Shown here in pieces: positions 45,276 to 60,200 of a stretch of DNA of 64,000 nucleotides. Within the stretch, counting starts at the first letter, position 1; the number at the start of each line of letters is the position of its first letter. This DNA comes from Megaustenia siamemsis (Eukaryota > Mollusca > Gastropoda > Stylommatophora > Ariophantidae). A program made the translations under genes and the position numbers. The DNA is taken from positions 16,321,400-16,385,399 of the forward strand of contig JAVIAB010000160.1 in the NCBI GenBank assembly GCA_032433765.1, given 5' to 3'. Below the pieces are notes generated by a model, which saw only the letters and a program-made list of their open reading frames with translations, had not been told where the DNA came from and ran no database searches.

Positions 45276-48200
45276 TAAGACCATCGTCTATGTGTCCGAC
45301 AGTGTCAATACAAGACCATCGTCTGTGTGTCCGACAGTGTCAATACAAGACCATCGTCTGTGTGCCCGACAGTGTCAATACAAGACCATCGTCTGTGTGT
45401 CCGACAGTACCAATACAAGACCATCGTCCGTGTGTCCGACAGTGTCAATACAAGACCATCGTCTGTGTGTCCGACAGTGTCAATACAAGACTATCGTCTG
45501 TGTGTCCGACAGTGTCAATACAAGACCATCGTCTGTGTGTCCGACAGTGTCAATACAAGACCATCGTCTGTGTGTCCGACAGTGTCAATACAAGACCAAC
45601 GTCCGTGTGTCCGACAGTACCAATACAAGACCATCGTCTGTGTGTCCGACAGTGTCAATACAAGACCATCGTCTGTGTGTCCGACAGTGTCAATACAAGA
45701 CCATCGTCTGTGTGTCCGACAGTGTCAATACAAGACCATCGTCTGTGTGTCCGACAGTGTCAATACAAGACCATCGTCTGTGTGTCCGACAGTGTCAATA
45801 CAAGACCATCGTCTGTGTGTCCGACAGTGTCAATACAAGACCATCGTCCGTGTGTTGGACAGTGTCAATACAAGACCATCGTCCGTGTGTTGGACAGTGT
45901 CAATACAAGACCATCGTCCGTGTGTCCGACAGTACCAATACAAGACCATCGTCTGTGTGTCCGACAGTACCAATACAAGACCATCGTCCGTGTGTCCGAC
46001 AGTACCAATACAAGACCATCGTCCGTGTGTCCGACAGTACCAATACAAGACCATCGTCCGTGTGTCCGACAGTACCAATACAAGACCATCGTCTGTGTGT
46101 CCGACAGTGTCAATACAAGACCATCGTCCGTGTGTCCGACAGTACCAATACAAGACCATCGTCCGTGTGTCCGACAGTACCAATACAAGACCATCGTCCG
46201 TGTGTCCGACAGTGTCAATACAAGACCATCGTCCGTGTGTCCGACAGTACCAATACAAGACCATCGTCTGTGTGTCCGACATTGTCAATACAAGACCATC
46301 GTCCGTGTGTCCGACAGTGTCAATACAAGACCATCGTCCGTGTGTCCGACAGTACCAATACAAGACCATCGTCCGTGTGTCCGACAGTACCAATACAAGA
46401 CCATCGTCTGTGTGTCCGACAGTGTCAATACAAGACCATCGTCCGTGTGTCCGACAGTACCAATACAAGACCATCGTCCGTGTGTCCGACAGTACCAATA
46501 CAAGACCATCGTCCGTGTGTCCGACAGTGTCAATACAAGACCATCGTCCGTGTGTCCGACAGTACCAATACAAGACCATCGTCTGTGTGTCCGACAGTGT
46601 CAATAAAAGACCATCGTCCGTGTGTCCGACAGTGTCAATACAAGACCATCGTCCGTGTGTTGGACAGTGTCAATACAAGACCATCGTCCGTGTGTTGGAC
46701 AGTGTCAATACAAGACCATCGTCCGTGTGTTGGACAGTGTCAATACAAGACCATCGTCCGTGTGTCCGACAGTACCAATACAAGACCATCGTCTGTGTGT
46801 CCGACAGTACCAATACAAGACCATCGTCCGTGTGTCCGACAGTACCAATACAAGACCATCGTCCGTGTGTCCGACAGTACCAATACAAGACCATCGTCCG
46901 TGTGTCCGACAGTACCAATACAAGACCATCGTCTGTGTGTCCGACAGTGTCAATACAAGACCATCGTCCGCGTGTCCGACAGTACCAATACAAGACCATC
47001 GTCCGTGTGTCTGACAGTACCAATACAAGACCATCGTCCGTGTGTCCGACAGTGTCAATACAAGACCATCGTCCGTGTGTCCGACAGTACCAATACAAGA
47101 CCATCGTCCGTGTGTCCGACAGTACCAATACAAGACCATCGTCTGTGTGTCCGACAGTGTCAATACAAGACCATCGTCCGTGTGTCCGACAGTACCAATA
47201 CAAGACCATCGTCCGTGTGTCCGACAGTACCAATACAAGACCATCGTCCGTGAGTTGGACAGTACCAATACAAGACCATCGTCCGTGTGTTGGACAGTAC
47301 CAATACAAGACCATCGTCCGTGTGTCCGACAGTACCAATACAAGACCATCGTCCGTGTGTCCGACAGTACCAATACAAGACCATCGTCCGTGTGTTGGAC
47401 AGTACCAATACAAGACCATCGTCCGTGTGTTGGACAGTACCAATACAAGACCATCGTCCGTGTGTCCGACAGTACCAATACAAGACCATCGTCCGTGTGT
47501 CCGACAGTACCAATACAAGACCATCGTCCGTGTGTCCGACAGTACCAATACAAGACCATCGTCCGTGTGTCCGACAGTACCAATACAAGACCATCGTCCG
47601 TGTGTCCGACAGTACCAATACAAGACCATCGTCCGTGTGTCCGACAGTACCAATACAAGACCATCGTCCGTATGTCCGACAGTGTCAATACAAGACCATC
47701 GTCCGTATTTTGGACAGTGTCAATACAAGACCATCGTCCGTGTGTCCGACAGTACCAATACAAGACCATCGTCCGTGTGTCCGACAGTACCAATACAAGA
47801 CCATCGTCCGTATGTTGGACAGTGTCAATACAAGACCATCGTCCGTATGTTGGACAGTACCAATACAAGACCATCGTCCGTGTGTCCGACAGTGTCAATA
47901 CAAGACCATCGTCCGTGTGTCCGACAGTACCAATACAAGACCATCGTCCGTGTGTCCGACAGTGTCAATACAAGACCATCGTCCGTGTGTCCGACAGTGT
48001 CAATACAAGACCATCGTCTGTGTGTCCGACAGTACCAATACAAGACCATCGTCCGTGTGTCCGACAGTACCAATACAAGACCATCGTCTGTGTGTCCGAC
48101 AGTACCTATACAAGACCATCGTCCGTGTGTCCGACAGTGTCAATACAAGACCATCGTCTGTGTGTCCGACAGTACCAATACAAGACCATCGTCTGTGTGT

Positions 48201-51200
48201 CCGACAGTACCAATACAAGACCATCGTCCGTGTGTCCGACAGTGTCAATACAAGACCATCGTCCGTGTGTCCGACAGTGTCAATACAAGACCATCGTCCA
48301 TGTGTCCAACAGTACCAATACAAGACCATCGTCCGTGTGTCCGACAGTACCAATACAAGACCATCGTCCGTGTGTTGGACAGTACCAATAGAAGACCATC
48401 GTCCGTGTGTTGGACAGTACCAATACAAAACCATCGTCCGTGTGTCCGACAGTACCAATACAAGACCATCGTCCGTGTGTCCGACAGTACCAATACAAGA
48501 CCATCGTCCGTGTGTCCGACAGTACCAATACAAGACCATCGTCCGTGTGTCCGACAGTACCAATACAAGACCATCGTCCGTGTGTCCGACAGTACCAATA
48601 CAAGACCATCGTCCGTGTGTCCGACAGTACCAATACAAGACCATCGTCCGTATGTCCGACAGTGTCAATACAAGACCATCGTCCGTATGTTGGACAGTGT
48701 CAATACAAGACCATCGTCCGTGTGTCCGACAGTACCAATACAAGACCATCGTCCGTGTGTCCGACAGTACCAATACAAGACCATCGTCCGTATGTTGGAC
48801 AGTGTCAATACAAGACCATCGTCCGTATGTTGGACAGTACCAATACAAGACCATCGTCCGTGTGTCCGACAGTGTCAATACAAGACCATCGTCCGTGTGT
48901 CCGACAGTACCAATACAAGACCATCGTCCGTGTGTCCGACAGTGTCAATACAAGACCATCGTCCGTGTGTCCGACAGTGTCAATACAAGACCATCGTCTG
49001 TGTGTCCGACAGTACCAATACAATACCATCGTCCGTGTGTCCGACAGTACCAATACAAGACCATCGTCTGTGTGTCCGACAGTACCAATACAAGACCATC
49101 GTCCGTGTGTCCGACAGTGTCAATACAAGACCATCGTCTGTGTGTCCGACAGTACCAATACAAGACCATCGTCTGTGTGTCCGACAGTACCAATACAAGA
49201 CCATCGTCCGTGTGTCCGACAGTGTCAATACAAGACCATCGTCCGTGTGTCCGACAGTGTCAATACAAGACCATCGTCCATGTGTCCAACAGTACCAATA
49301 CAAGACCATCGTCCGTGTGTCCGACAGTGTCAATACAAGACCATCGTCTGTGTGTCCGACAGTGTCAATACAAGACCATCGTCCGTGTGTCCGACAGTAC
49401 CAATACAAGTCCATCGTCTGTGTGTTCAACAGTACCAATACAAGACCATCGTCTGTGTGTCCGACAGTACCAATACAAGACCATCGTCCGTGTATTGGAC
49501 AGTGTCAATACAAGACCATCGTCCGTGTGTCCGACAGTACCAATACAAGACCATCGTCTGTGTGTCCGACAGTACCAATACAAGACCATCGTCCGTGTGT
49601 CCGACAGTGTCAATACAAGACCATCGTCCGTGTGTCCGACAGTGTCAATACAAGACCATCGTCCATGTGTCCAACAGTACCAATACAAGACCATCGTCCG
49701 TGTGTCCGACAGTACCAATACAAGACCATCGTCCGTGTGTTGGACAGTACCAATACAAGACCATCGTCCGTGTGTTGGACAGTACCAATACAAAACCATC
49801 GTCCGTGTGTCCGACAGTACCAATACAAGACCATCGTCCGTGTGTCCGACAGTACCAATACAAGACCATCGTCCGTGTGTCCGACAGTACCAATACAAGA
49901 CCATCGTCCGTGTGTCCGACAGTACCAATACAAGACCATCGTCCGTGTGTCCGACAGTACCAATACAAGACCATCGTCCGTGTGTCCGACAGTACCAATA
50001 CAAGACCATCGTCCGTATGTCCGACAGTGTCAATACAAGACCATCGTCCGTATGTTGGACAGTGTCAATACAAGACCATCGTCCGTGTGTCCGACAGTAC
50101 CAATACAAGACCATCGTCCGTGTGTCCGACAGTACCAATACAAGACCATCGTCCGTATGTTGGACAGTGTCAATACAAGACCATCGTCCGTATGTTGGAC
50201 AGTACCAATACAAGACCATCGTCCGTGTGTCCGACAGTGTCAATACAAGACCATCGTCCGTGTGTCCGACAGTACCAATACAAGACCATCGTCCGTGTGT
50301 CCGACAGTGTCAATACAAGACCATCGTCCGTGTGTCCGACAGTGTCAATACAAGACCATCGTCTGTGTGTCCGACAGTACCAATACAATACCATCGTCCG
50401 TGTGTCCGACAGTACCAATACAAGACCATCGTCTGTGTGTCCGACAGTACCAATACAAGACCATCGTCCGTGTGTCCGACAGTGTCAATACAAGACCATC
50501 GTCTGTGTGTCCGACAGTACCAATACAAGACCATCGTCTGTGTGTCCGACAGTACCAATACAAGACCATCGTCCGTGTGTCCGACAGTGTCAATACAAGA
50601 CCATCGTCCGTGTGTCCGACAGTGTCAATACAAGACCATCGTCCATGTGTCCAACAGTACCAATACAAGACCATCGTCCGTGTGTCCGACAGTGTCAATA
50701 CAAGACCATCGTCTGTGTGTCCGACAGTGTCAATACAAGACCATCGTCCGTGTGTCCGACAGTACCAATACAAGTCCATCGTCTGTGTGTTCAACAGTAC
50801 CAATACAAGACCATCGTCCGTGTGTCCGACAGTACCAATACAAGTCCATCGTCTGTGTGTCCGACAGTACCAATACAAGACCATCGTCCGTGTGTTGGAC
50901 AGTACCAATACAAGACCATCGTCTGCGTGTTGGACAGTACCAATACAAGACCATCGTCTGTGTGTCCGACAGTACCAATACAAGACCATCGTCTGTGTGT
51001 TCGACAGTACCAATACAAGACCATCGTCCGTGTGTTGGACAGTACCAATACAAGACCATCGTCTGTGTGTTCGACAGTACCAATACAAGACCATCGTCTG
51101 TGTGTCCGACAGTACCAATACAAGACCATCGTCTGTGTGTCCGACAGTGTCAATACAAGACCATCGTCTGTGTGTCCGACAGTACCAATACAAGACCATC

Positions 51201-54200
51201 GTCTGTGTGTCCGACAGTACCAATGCAAGACCATCGTCCGTGTGTTGGACAGTACCAATACAAGACCATCGTCTGTGTGTCCGACAGTACCAATACAAGA
51301 CCATCGTCTGTGTGTCCGACAGTACCAATACAAGACCATCGTCTGTGTGTTGGACAGTACCAATACAAGACCATCGTCTGTGTGTTGGACAGTACCAATA
51401 CAAGACCATCGTCCGTGTGTTGGACAGTACCAATACAAGACCATCGTCCGTGTGTCCGACAGTGTCAATACAAGACCTTCGTCTGTGTGTCTGACAGTAC
51501 CAATACAAGACCATCGTCCGTGTGTCCGACAGTGTCAATACAAGACCTTCGTCTGTGTGTCCGACAGTACCAATACAAGACCATCGTCCGTGTGTCCGAC
51601 AGTACGAATACAAGACCATCGTCCGTGTGTCCGACAGTGTCAATACAAGACCATCGTCCGTGTGTCCGACAGTGTCAATACAAGACCTTCGTCTGTGTGT
51701 CCGACAGTACCAATACAAGACCATCGTCCGTGTGTCCGACAGTACCAATACAAGACCATCGTCCGTGTGTTGGACAGTACCAATACAAGACCATCGTCCG
51801 TGTGTTGGACAGTACCAATACAAGACCATCGTCTGTGTGTCCGACAGTACCAATACAAGACCATCGTCCGTGTGTCCGACAGTACCAATACAAGACCATC
51901 GTCCGTGTGTCCGACAGTGTCAATACAAGACCATCGTCCATGTGTCCAACAGTACCAATACAAGACCATCGTCCGTGTGTCCGACAGTGTCAATACAAGA
52001 CCATCGTCTGTGTGTCCGACAGTGTCAATACAAGACCATCGTCAGTGTGTCCGACAGTGTCAATACAAGACCATTGTCCGTGTGTCCGACAGTGTCAATA
52101 CAAGACCATCGTCCATGTGTCCAACAGTACCAATACAAGACCATCGTCTGTGTGTCCGACAGTACCAATACAAGACCATCGTCCGTGTGTCCGACAGTGT
52201 CAATACAAGACCATCGTCCGTGTGTCCGACAGAACCAATACAAGTCCATCGTCTGTGTGTTCAACAGTACCAATACAAGACCATCGTCCGTGTGTCCGAC
52301 AGTACCAATACAAGTCCATCGTCTGTGTGTCCGACAGTACCAATACAAGACCATCGTCCGTGTGTTGGACAGTACCAATACAAGACCATCGTCTGTGTGT
52401 TGGACAGTACCAATACAAGACCATCGTCTGTGTGTCCGACAGTACCAATACAAGACCATCGTCTGTGTGTTCGACAGTACCAATACAAGACCATCGTCCG
52501 TGTGTTGGACAGTACCAATACAAGACCATCGTCTGTGTGTCCGACAGTACCAATACAAGACCATCGTCTGTGTGTCCGACAGTACCAATACAAGACCATC
52601 GTCTGTGTGTCCGACAGTGTCAATACAAGACCATCGTCTGTGTGTCCGACAGTACCAATACAAGACCATCGTCTGTGTGTCCGACAGTACCAATACAAGA
52701 CCATCGTCCGTGTGTTGGACAGTACCAATACAAGACCATCGTCTGTGTGTCCGACAGTACCAATACAAGACCATCGTCTGTGTGTCCGACAGTGTCAATA
52801 CAAGACCATCGTCTGTGTGTCCGACAGTACCAATACAATACCATCGTCCGTGTGTCCGACAGTACCAATACAAGACCATCGTCTGTGTGTCCGACAGTAC
52901 CAATACAAGACCATCGTCCGTGTGTCCGACAGTGTCAATACAAGACCATCGTCTGTGTGTCCGACAGTACCAATACAAGACCATCGTCTGTGTGTCCGAC
53001 AGTACCAATACAAGACCATCGTCCGTGTGTCCGACAGTGTCAATACAAGACCATCGTCCGTGTGTCCGACAGTGTCAATACAAGACCATCGTCCATGTGT
53101 CCAACAGTACCAATACAAGACCATCGTCCGTGTGTCCGACAGTGTCAATACAAGACCATCGTCTGTGTGTCCGACAGTGTCAATACAAGACCATCGTCCG
53201 TGTGTCCGACAGTACCAATACAAGTCCATCGTCTGTGTGTTCAACAGTACCAATACAAGACCATCGTCTGTGTGTCCGACAGTACCAATACAAGACCATC
53301 GTCCGTGTATTGGACAGTGTCAATACAAGACCATCGTCCGTGTGTCCGACAGTACCAATACAAGACCATCGTCTGTGTGTCCGACAGTACCAATACAAGA
53401 CCATCGTCCGTGTGTCCGACAGTGTCAATACAAGACCATCGTCCGTGTGTCCGACAGTGTCAATACAAGACCATCGTCCATGTGTCCAACAGTACCAATA
53501 CAAGACCATCGTCCGTGTGTCCGACAGTACCAATACAAGACCATCGTCCGTGTGTTGGACAGTACCAATACAAGACCATCGTCCGTGTGTTGGACAGTAC
53601 CAATACAAAACCATCGTCCGTGTGTCCGACAGTACCAATACAAGACCATCGTCCGTGTGTCCGACAGTACCAATACAAGACCATCGTCCGTGTGTCCGAC
53701 AGTACCAATACAAGACCATCGTCCGTGTGTCCGACAGTACCAATACAAGACCATCGTCCGTGTGTCCGACAGTACCAATACAAGACCATCGTCCGTGTGT
53801 CCGACAGTACCAATACAAGACCATCGTCCGTATGTCCGACAGTGTCAATACAAGACCATCGTCCGTATGTTGGACAGTGTCAATACAAGACCATCGTCCG
53901 TGTGTCCGACAGTACCAATACAAGACCATCGTCCGTGTGTCCGACAGTACCAATACAAGACCATCGTCCGTATGTTGGACAGTGTCAATACAAGACCATC
54001 GTCCGTATGTTGGACAGTACCAATACAAGACCATCGTCCGTGTGTCCGACAGTGTCAATACAAGACCATCGTCCGTGTGTCCGACAGTACCAATACAAGA
54101 CCATCGTCCGTGTGTCCGACAGTGTCAATACAAGACCATCGTCCGTGTGTCCGACAGTGTCAATACAAGACCATCGTCTGTGTGTCCGACAGTACCAATA

Positions 54201-57200
54201 CAATACCATCGTCCGTGTGTCCGACAGTACCAATACAAGACCATCGTCTGTGTGTCCGACAGTACCAATACAAGACCATCGTCCGTGTGTCCGACAGTGT
54301 CAACACAAGACCATCGTCTGTGTGTCCGACAGTACCAATACAAGACCATCGTCTGTGTGTCCGACAGTACCAATACAAGACCATCGTCCGTGTGTCCGAC
54401 AGTGTCAATACAAGACCATCGTCCGTGTGTCCGACAGTGTCAATACAAGACCATCGTCCATGTGTCCAACAGTACCAATACAAGACCATCGTCCGTGTGT
54501 CCGACAGTGTCAATACAAGACCATCGTCTGTGTGTCCGACAGTGTCAATACAAGACCATCGTCCGTGTGTCCGACAGTACCAATACAAGTCCATCGTCTG
54601 TGTGTTCAACAGTACCAATACAAGACCATCGTCCGTGTGTCCGACAGTACCAATACAAGTCCATCGTCTGTGTGTCCGACAGTACCAATACAAGACCATC
54701 GTCCGTGTGTCCGACAGTGTCAATACAAGACCATCGTCTGTGTGTCCGACAGTACCAATACAAGACCATCGTCTGTGTGTTCGACAGTACCAATACAAGA
54801 CCATCGTCCGTGTGTTGGACAGTACCAATACAAGACCATCGTCTGTGTGTTCGACAGTACCAATACAAGAATATCGTCTGTGTGTCCGACAGTACCAATA
54901 CAAGACCATCGTCTGTGTGTCCGACAGTGTCAATACAAGACCATCGTCTGTGTGTCCGACAGTACCAATACAAGACCATCGTCTGTGTGTCCGACAGTAC
55001 CAATACAAGACCATCGTCCGTGTGTTGGACAGTACCAATACAAGACCATCGTCTGTGTGTCCGACAGTACCAATACAAGACCATCGTCTGTGTGTCCGAC
55101 AGTACCAATACAAGACCATCGTCTGTGTGTTGGACAGTACCAATACAAGACCATCGTCTGTGTGTTGGACAGTACCAATACAAGACCATCGTCCGTGTGT
55201 TGGACAGTACCAATACAAGACCATCGTCCGTGTGTCCGACAGTGTCAATACAAGACCTTCGTCTGTGTGTCTGACAGTACCAATACAAGACCATCGTCCG
55301 TGTGTCCGACAGTGTCAATACAAGACCTTCGTCTGTGTGTCCGACAGTACCAATACAAGACCATCGTCCGTGTGTCCGACAGTACCAATACAAGACCATC
55401 GTCCGTGTGTCCGACAGTGTCAATACAAGACCATCGTCCGTGTGTCCGACAGTGTCAATACAAGACCTTCGTCTGTGTGTCCGACAGTACCAATACAAGA
55501 CCATCGTCCGTGTGTCCGACAGTACCAATACAAGACCATCGTCCGTGTGTTGGACAGTACCAATACAAGACCATCGTCCGTGTGTTGGACAGTACCAATA
55601 CAAGACCATCGTCTGTGTGTCCGACAGTACCAATACAAGACCATCGTCCGTGTGTCCGACAGTACCAATACAAGACCATCGTCCGTGTGTCCGACAGTGT
55701 AAATAAAAGACCATCGTCCATGTGTCCAACAGTACCAATACAAGACCATCGTCCGTGTGTCCGACAGTGTCAATACAAGACCATCGTCTGTGTGTCCGAC
55801 AGTGTCAATACAAGACCATCGTCAGTGTGTCCGACAGTGTCAATACAAGACCATCGTCCGTGTGTCCGACAGTGTCAATACAAGACCATCGTCCATGTGT
55901 CCAACAGTACCAATACAAGACCATCGTCTGTGTGTCCGACAGTACCAATACAAGACCATCGTCCGTGTGTCCGACAGTGTCAATACAAGACCATCGTCCG
56001 TGTGTCCGACAGAACCAATACAAGTCCATCGTCTGTGTGTTCAACAGTACCAATACAAGACCATCGTCCGTGTGTCCGACAGTACCAATACAAGTCCATC
56101 GTCTGTGTGTCCGACAGTACCAATACAAGACCATCGTCCGTGTGTTGGACAGTACCAATACAAGACCATCGTCTGTGTGTTGGACAGTACCAATACAAGA
56201 CCATCGTCTGTGTGTCCGACAGTACCAATACAAGACCATCGTCTGTGTGTTCGACAGTACCAATACAAGACCATCGTCCGTGTGTTGGACAGTACCAATA
56301 CAAGACCGTCGTCTGTGTGTCCGACAGTACCAATACAAGACCATCGTCTGTGTGTCCGACAGTACCAATACAAGACCATCGTCTGTTTGTCCGACAGTGT
56401 CAATACAAGACCATCGTCTGTGTGTCCGACAGTACCAATACAAGACCATCGTCTGTGTGTCCGACAGTACCAATACAAGACCATCGTCCGTGTGTTGGAC
56501 AGTACCAATACAAGACCATCGTCTGTGTGTCCGACAGTACCAATACAAGACCATCGTCTGTGTGTCCGACAGTACCAATACAAGACCATCGTCTGTGTGT
56601 TGGACAGTACCAATACAAGACCATCGTCTGTGTGTTGGACAGTACCAATACAAGACCATCGTCCGTGTGTTGGACAGTACCAATACAAGACCATCGTCCG
56701 TGTGTCCGACAGTGTCAATACAAGACCTTCGTCTGTGTGTCCGACAGTACCAATACAAGACCATCGTCCGTGTGTCCGACAGTACCAATACAAGACCATC
56801 GTCCGTGTGTCCGACAGTGTCAATACAAGACCATCGTCCGTGTGTCCGACAGTGTCAATACAAGACCTTCGTCTGTGTGTCCGACAGTACCAATACAAGA
56901 CCATCGTCCGTGTGTCCGACAGTACCAATACAAGACCATCGTCCGTGTGTTGGACAGTACCAATACAAGACCATCGTCCGTGTGTTGGACAGTACCAATA
57001 CAAGACCATCGTCTGTGTGTCCGACAGTACCAATACAAGACCATCGTCCGTGTGTCCGACAGTACCAATACAAGACCATCATCCGTGTGTTGGACTGTAC
57101 CAATACAAGACCATCGTCCGTGTGTTGTACAGTACCAATACAAGACCATCGTCCGTGTGTTGGACAGTACCAATACAAGACCATCGTCCGTGTGTTGGAC

Positions 57201-60200
57201 AGTACCAATACAAGACCATCGTCCGTGTGTCCGACAGTGTCAATACAAGACCATCGTCTGTGTGTCCGACAGTGTCAATACAAGACCATCGTCTGTGTGT
57301 CCGACAGTACCAATACAAGACCATCGTCCGTGTGTTGGACAGTACCAATACAAGACCATCGTCCGTGTGTCCGACAGTACCAATACAAGACCATCGTCCG
57401 TGTGTTGGACAGTACCAATACAAGACCATCGTCCGTGTGTCCGACAGTACCAATACAAGACCATCGTCTGTGTGTCCGACAGTACCAATACAAGACCATC
57501 GTCCGTGTGTTGGACAGTACCAATACAAGACCATCGTCTGTGTGTCCGACAGTACCAATACAAGACCATCGTCCGTGTGTTGGACAGTGTCAATACAAGA
57601 CCATCGTCTGTGTGTCCGACAGTACCAATACAAGACCATCGTCCGTGTGTCCGACAGTGTCAATACAAGACCATCGTCTGTGTGTCCGACAGTACCAATA
57701 CAAGACCATCGTCCGTGTGTCCGACAGTGTCAATACAAGACCATCGTCTGTGTGTCCGACAGTACCAATACAAGACCATCGTCTGTGTGTCCGACAGTAC
57801 CAATACAAGACCATCGTCTGTGTGTCCGACAGTACCAATACAAGACCATCGTCCGTGTATTGGACAGTACCAATACAAGACCATCGTCCGTGTGTCCGAC
57901 AGTGTCAATACAAGACCATCGTCTGTGTGTCCGACAGTGTCAATACAAGACCATCGTCCGTGTGTCCGACAGTACCAATACAAGACCATCGTCCGTGTGT
58001 CCGACAGTACCAATACAAGACCATCGTCCGTGTGTCCGACAGTGTCAATACAAGACCATCGTCTGTGTGTCCGACAGTGTCAATACAAGACCATCGTCCG
58101 TGTGTCCGACAGTGTCAATACAAGACCATCGTCCGTGTGTCCGACAGTGTCAATACAAGACCATCGTCTGTGTGTCCGACAGTACCAATACAAGACCATC
58201 GTCCGTGTGTTGGACAGTACCAATACAAGACCATCGTCTGTGTGTCCGACAGTACCAATACAAGACCATCGTCCGTGTGTTGGACAGTACCAATACAAGA
58301 CCATCGTCTGTGTGTCCGACAGTACCAATACAAGACCATCGTCTGTGTGTTGGACAGTACCAATACAAGACCATCGTCTGTGTGTCCGACAGTACCAATA
58401 CAAGACCATCGTCTGTGTGTCCGACAGTACCAATACAAAACCATCGTCTGTGTGTCCGACAGTACCAATACAAGACCATCGTCTGTGTGTCCGACAGTAC
58501 CAATACAAGACCATCGTCCGTGTGTTGGACAGTACCAATACAAGACCATCGTCCGTGTGTTGGACAGTACCAATACAAGACCATCGTCTGTGTGTCCGAC
58601 AGTACCAATACAAGACCATCGTCTGTGTGTCCGACAGTACCAATACAAGACCATCGTCTGTGTGTCCGACAGTACCAATACAAGACCATCGTCTGTGTGT
58701 CCGACAGTACCAATACAAGACCATCGTCCGTGTATTGGACAGTGTCAATACAAGACCATCGTCCGTGTGTCCGACAGTGTCAATACAAGACCATCGTCCG
58801 TGTGTTGGACAGTGTCAATACAAGACCATCGTCCGTGTGTCCGACAGTACCAATACAAGACCATCGTCCGTGTGTTGGACAGTGTCAATACAAGACCATC
58901 GTCCGTGTGTCCGACAGTGTCAATACAAGACCATCGTCTGTGTGTCCGACAGTACCAATACAAGACCATCGTCCGTGTGTCCGACAGTGTCAATACAAGA
59001 CCATCGTCTGTGTGTCCGACAGTGTCAATACAAGACCATCGTCCGTGTGTCCGACAGTACCAATACAAGACCATCGTCCGTGTGTCCGACAGTACCAATA
59101 CAAGACCATAGTCCGTGTGTCCGACAGTGTCAATACAAGACCATCGTCTGTGTGTCCGACAGTGTCAATACAAGACCATCGTCCGTGTGTCCGACAGTGT
59201 CAATACAAGACCATCGTCCGTGTGTCCGACAGTGTCAATACAAGACCATCGTCTGTGTGTCCGACAGTACCAATACAAGACCATCGTCCGTGTGTTGGAC
59301 AGTACCAATACAATACCATCGTCTGTGTGTCCGACAGTACCAATACAAGACCATCGTCCGTGTGTTGGACAGTACCAATACAAGAACATCGTCTGTGTGT
59401 CCGACAGTACCAATACAAGACCATCGTCTGTGTGTTGGACAGTACCAATACAAGACCATCGTCTGTGTGTCCGACAGTACCAATACAACACCATCGTCTG
59501 TGTGTCCGACAGTACCAATACAAGACCATCGTCTGTGTGTCCGACAGTACCAATACAAGACCATCGTCTGTGTGTCCGACAGTACCAATACAAGACCATC
59601 GTCCGTGTGTTGGACAGTACCAATACAAGACCATCGTCCGTGTGTTGGACAGTACCAATACAAGACCATCGTCTGTGTGTCCGACAGTACCAATACAAGA
59701 CCATCGTCTGTGTGTCCGACAGTACCAATACAAGACCATCGTCTGTGTGTTGGACAGTACCAATACAAGACCATCGTCTGTGTGTTGGACAGTACCAATA
59801 CAAGACCATCGTCCGTGTGTTGGACAGTACCAATACAAGACCATCGTCTGTGTGTTGGACAGTACCAATACAAGACCATCGTCTGTGTGTTCAACAGTAC
59901 CAATACAAGACCATCGTCTGTGTGTTCGACAGTACCAATACAAGACCATCGTCCGTGTGTTGGACAGTACCAATACAAGACCATCGTCTGTGTGTCCGAC
60001 AGTACCAATACAAGACCATCGTCTGTGTGTCCGACAGTACCAATACAAGACCATCGTCTGTGTGTCCGACAGTGTCAATACAAGACCATCGTCTGTGTGT
60101 CCGACAGTACCAATACAAGACCATCGTCTGTGTGTCCGACAGTACCAATACAAGACCATCGTCCGTGTGTTGGACAGTACCAATACAAGACCATCGTCTG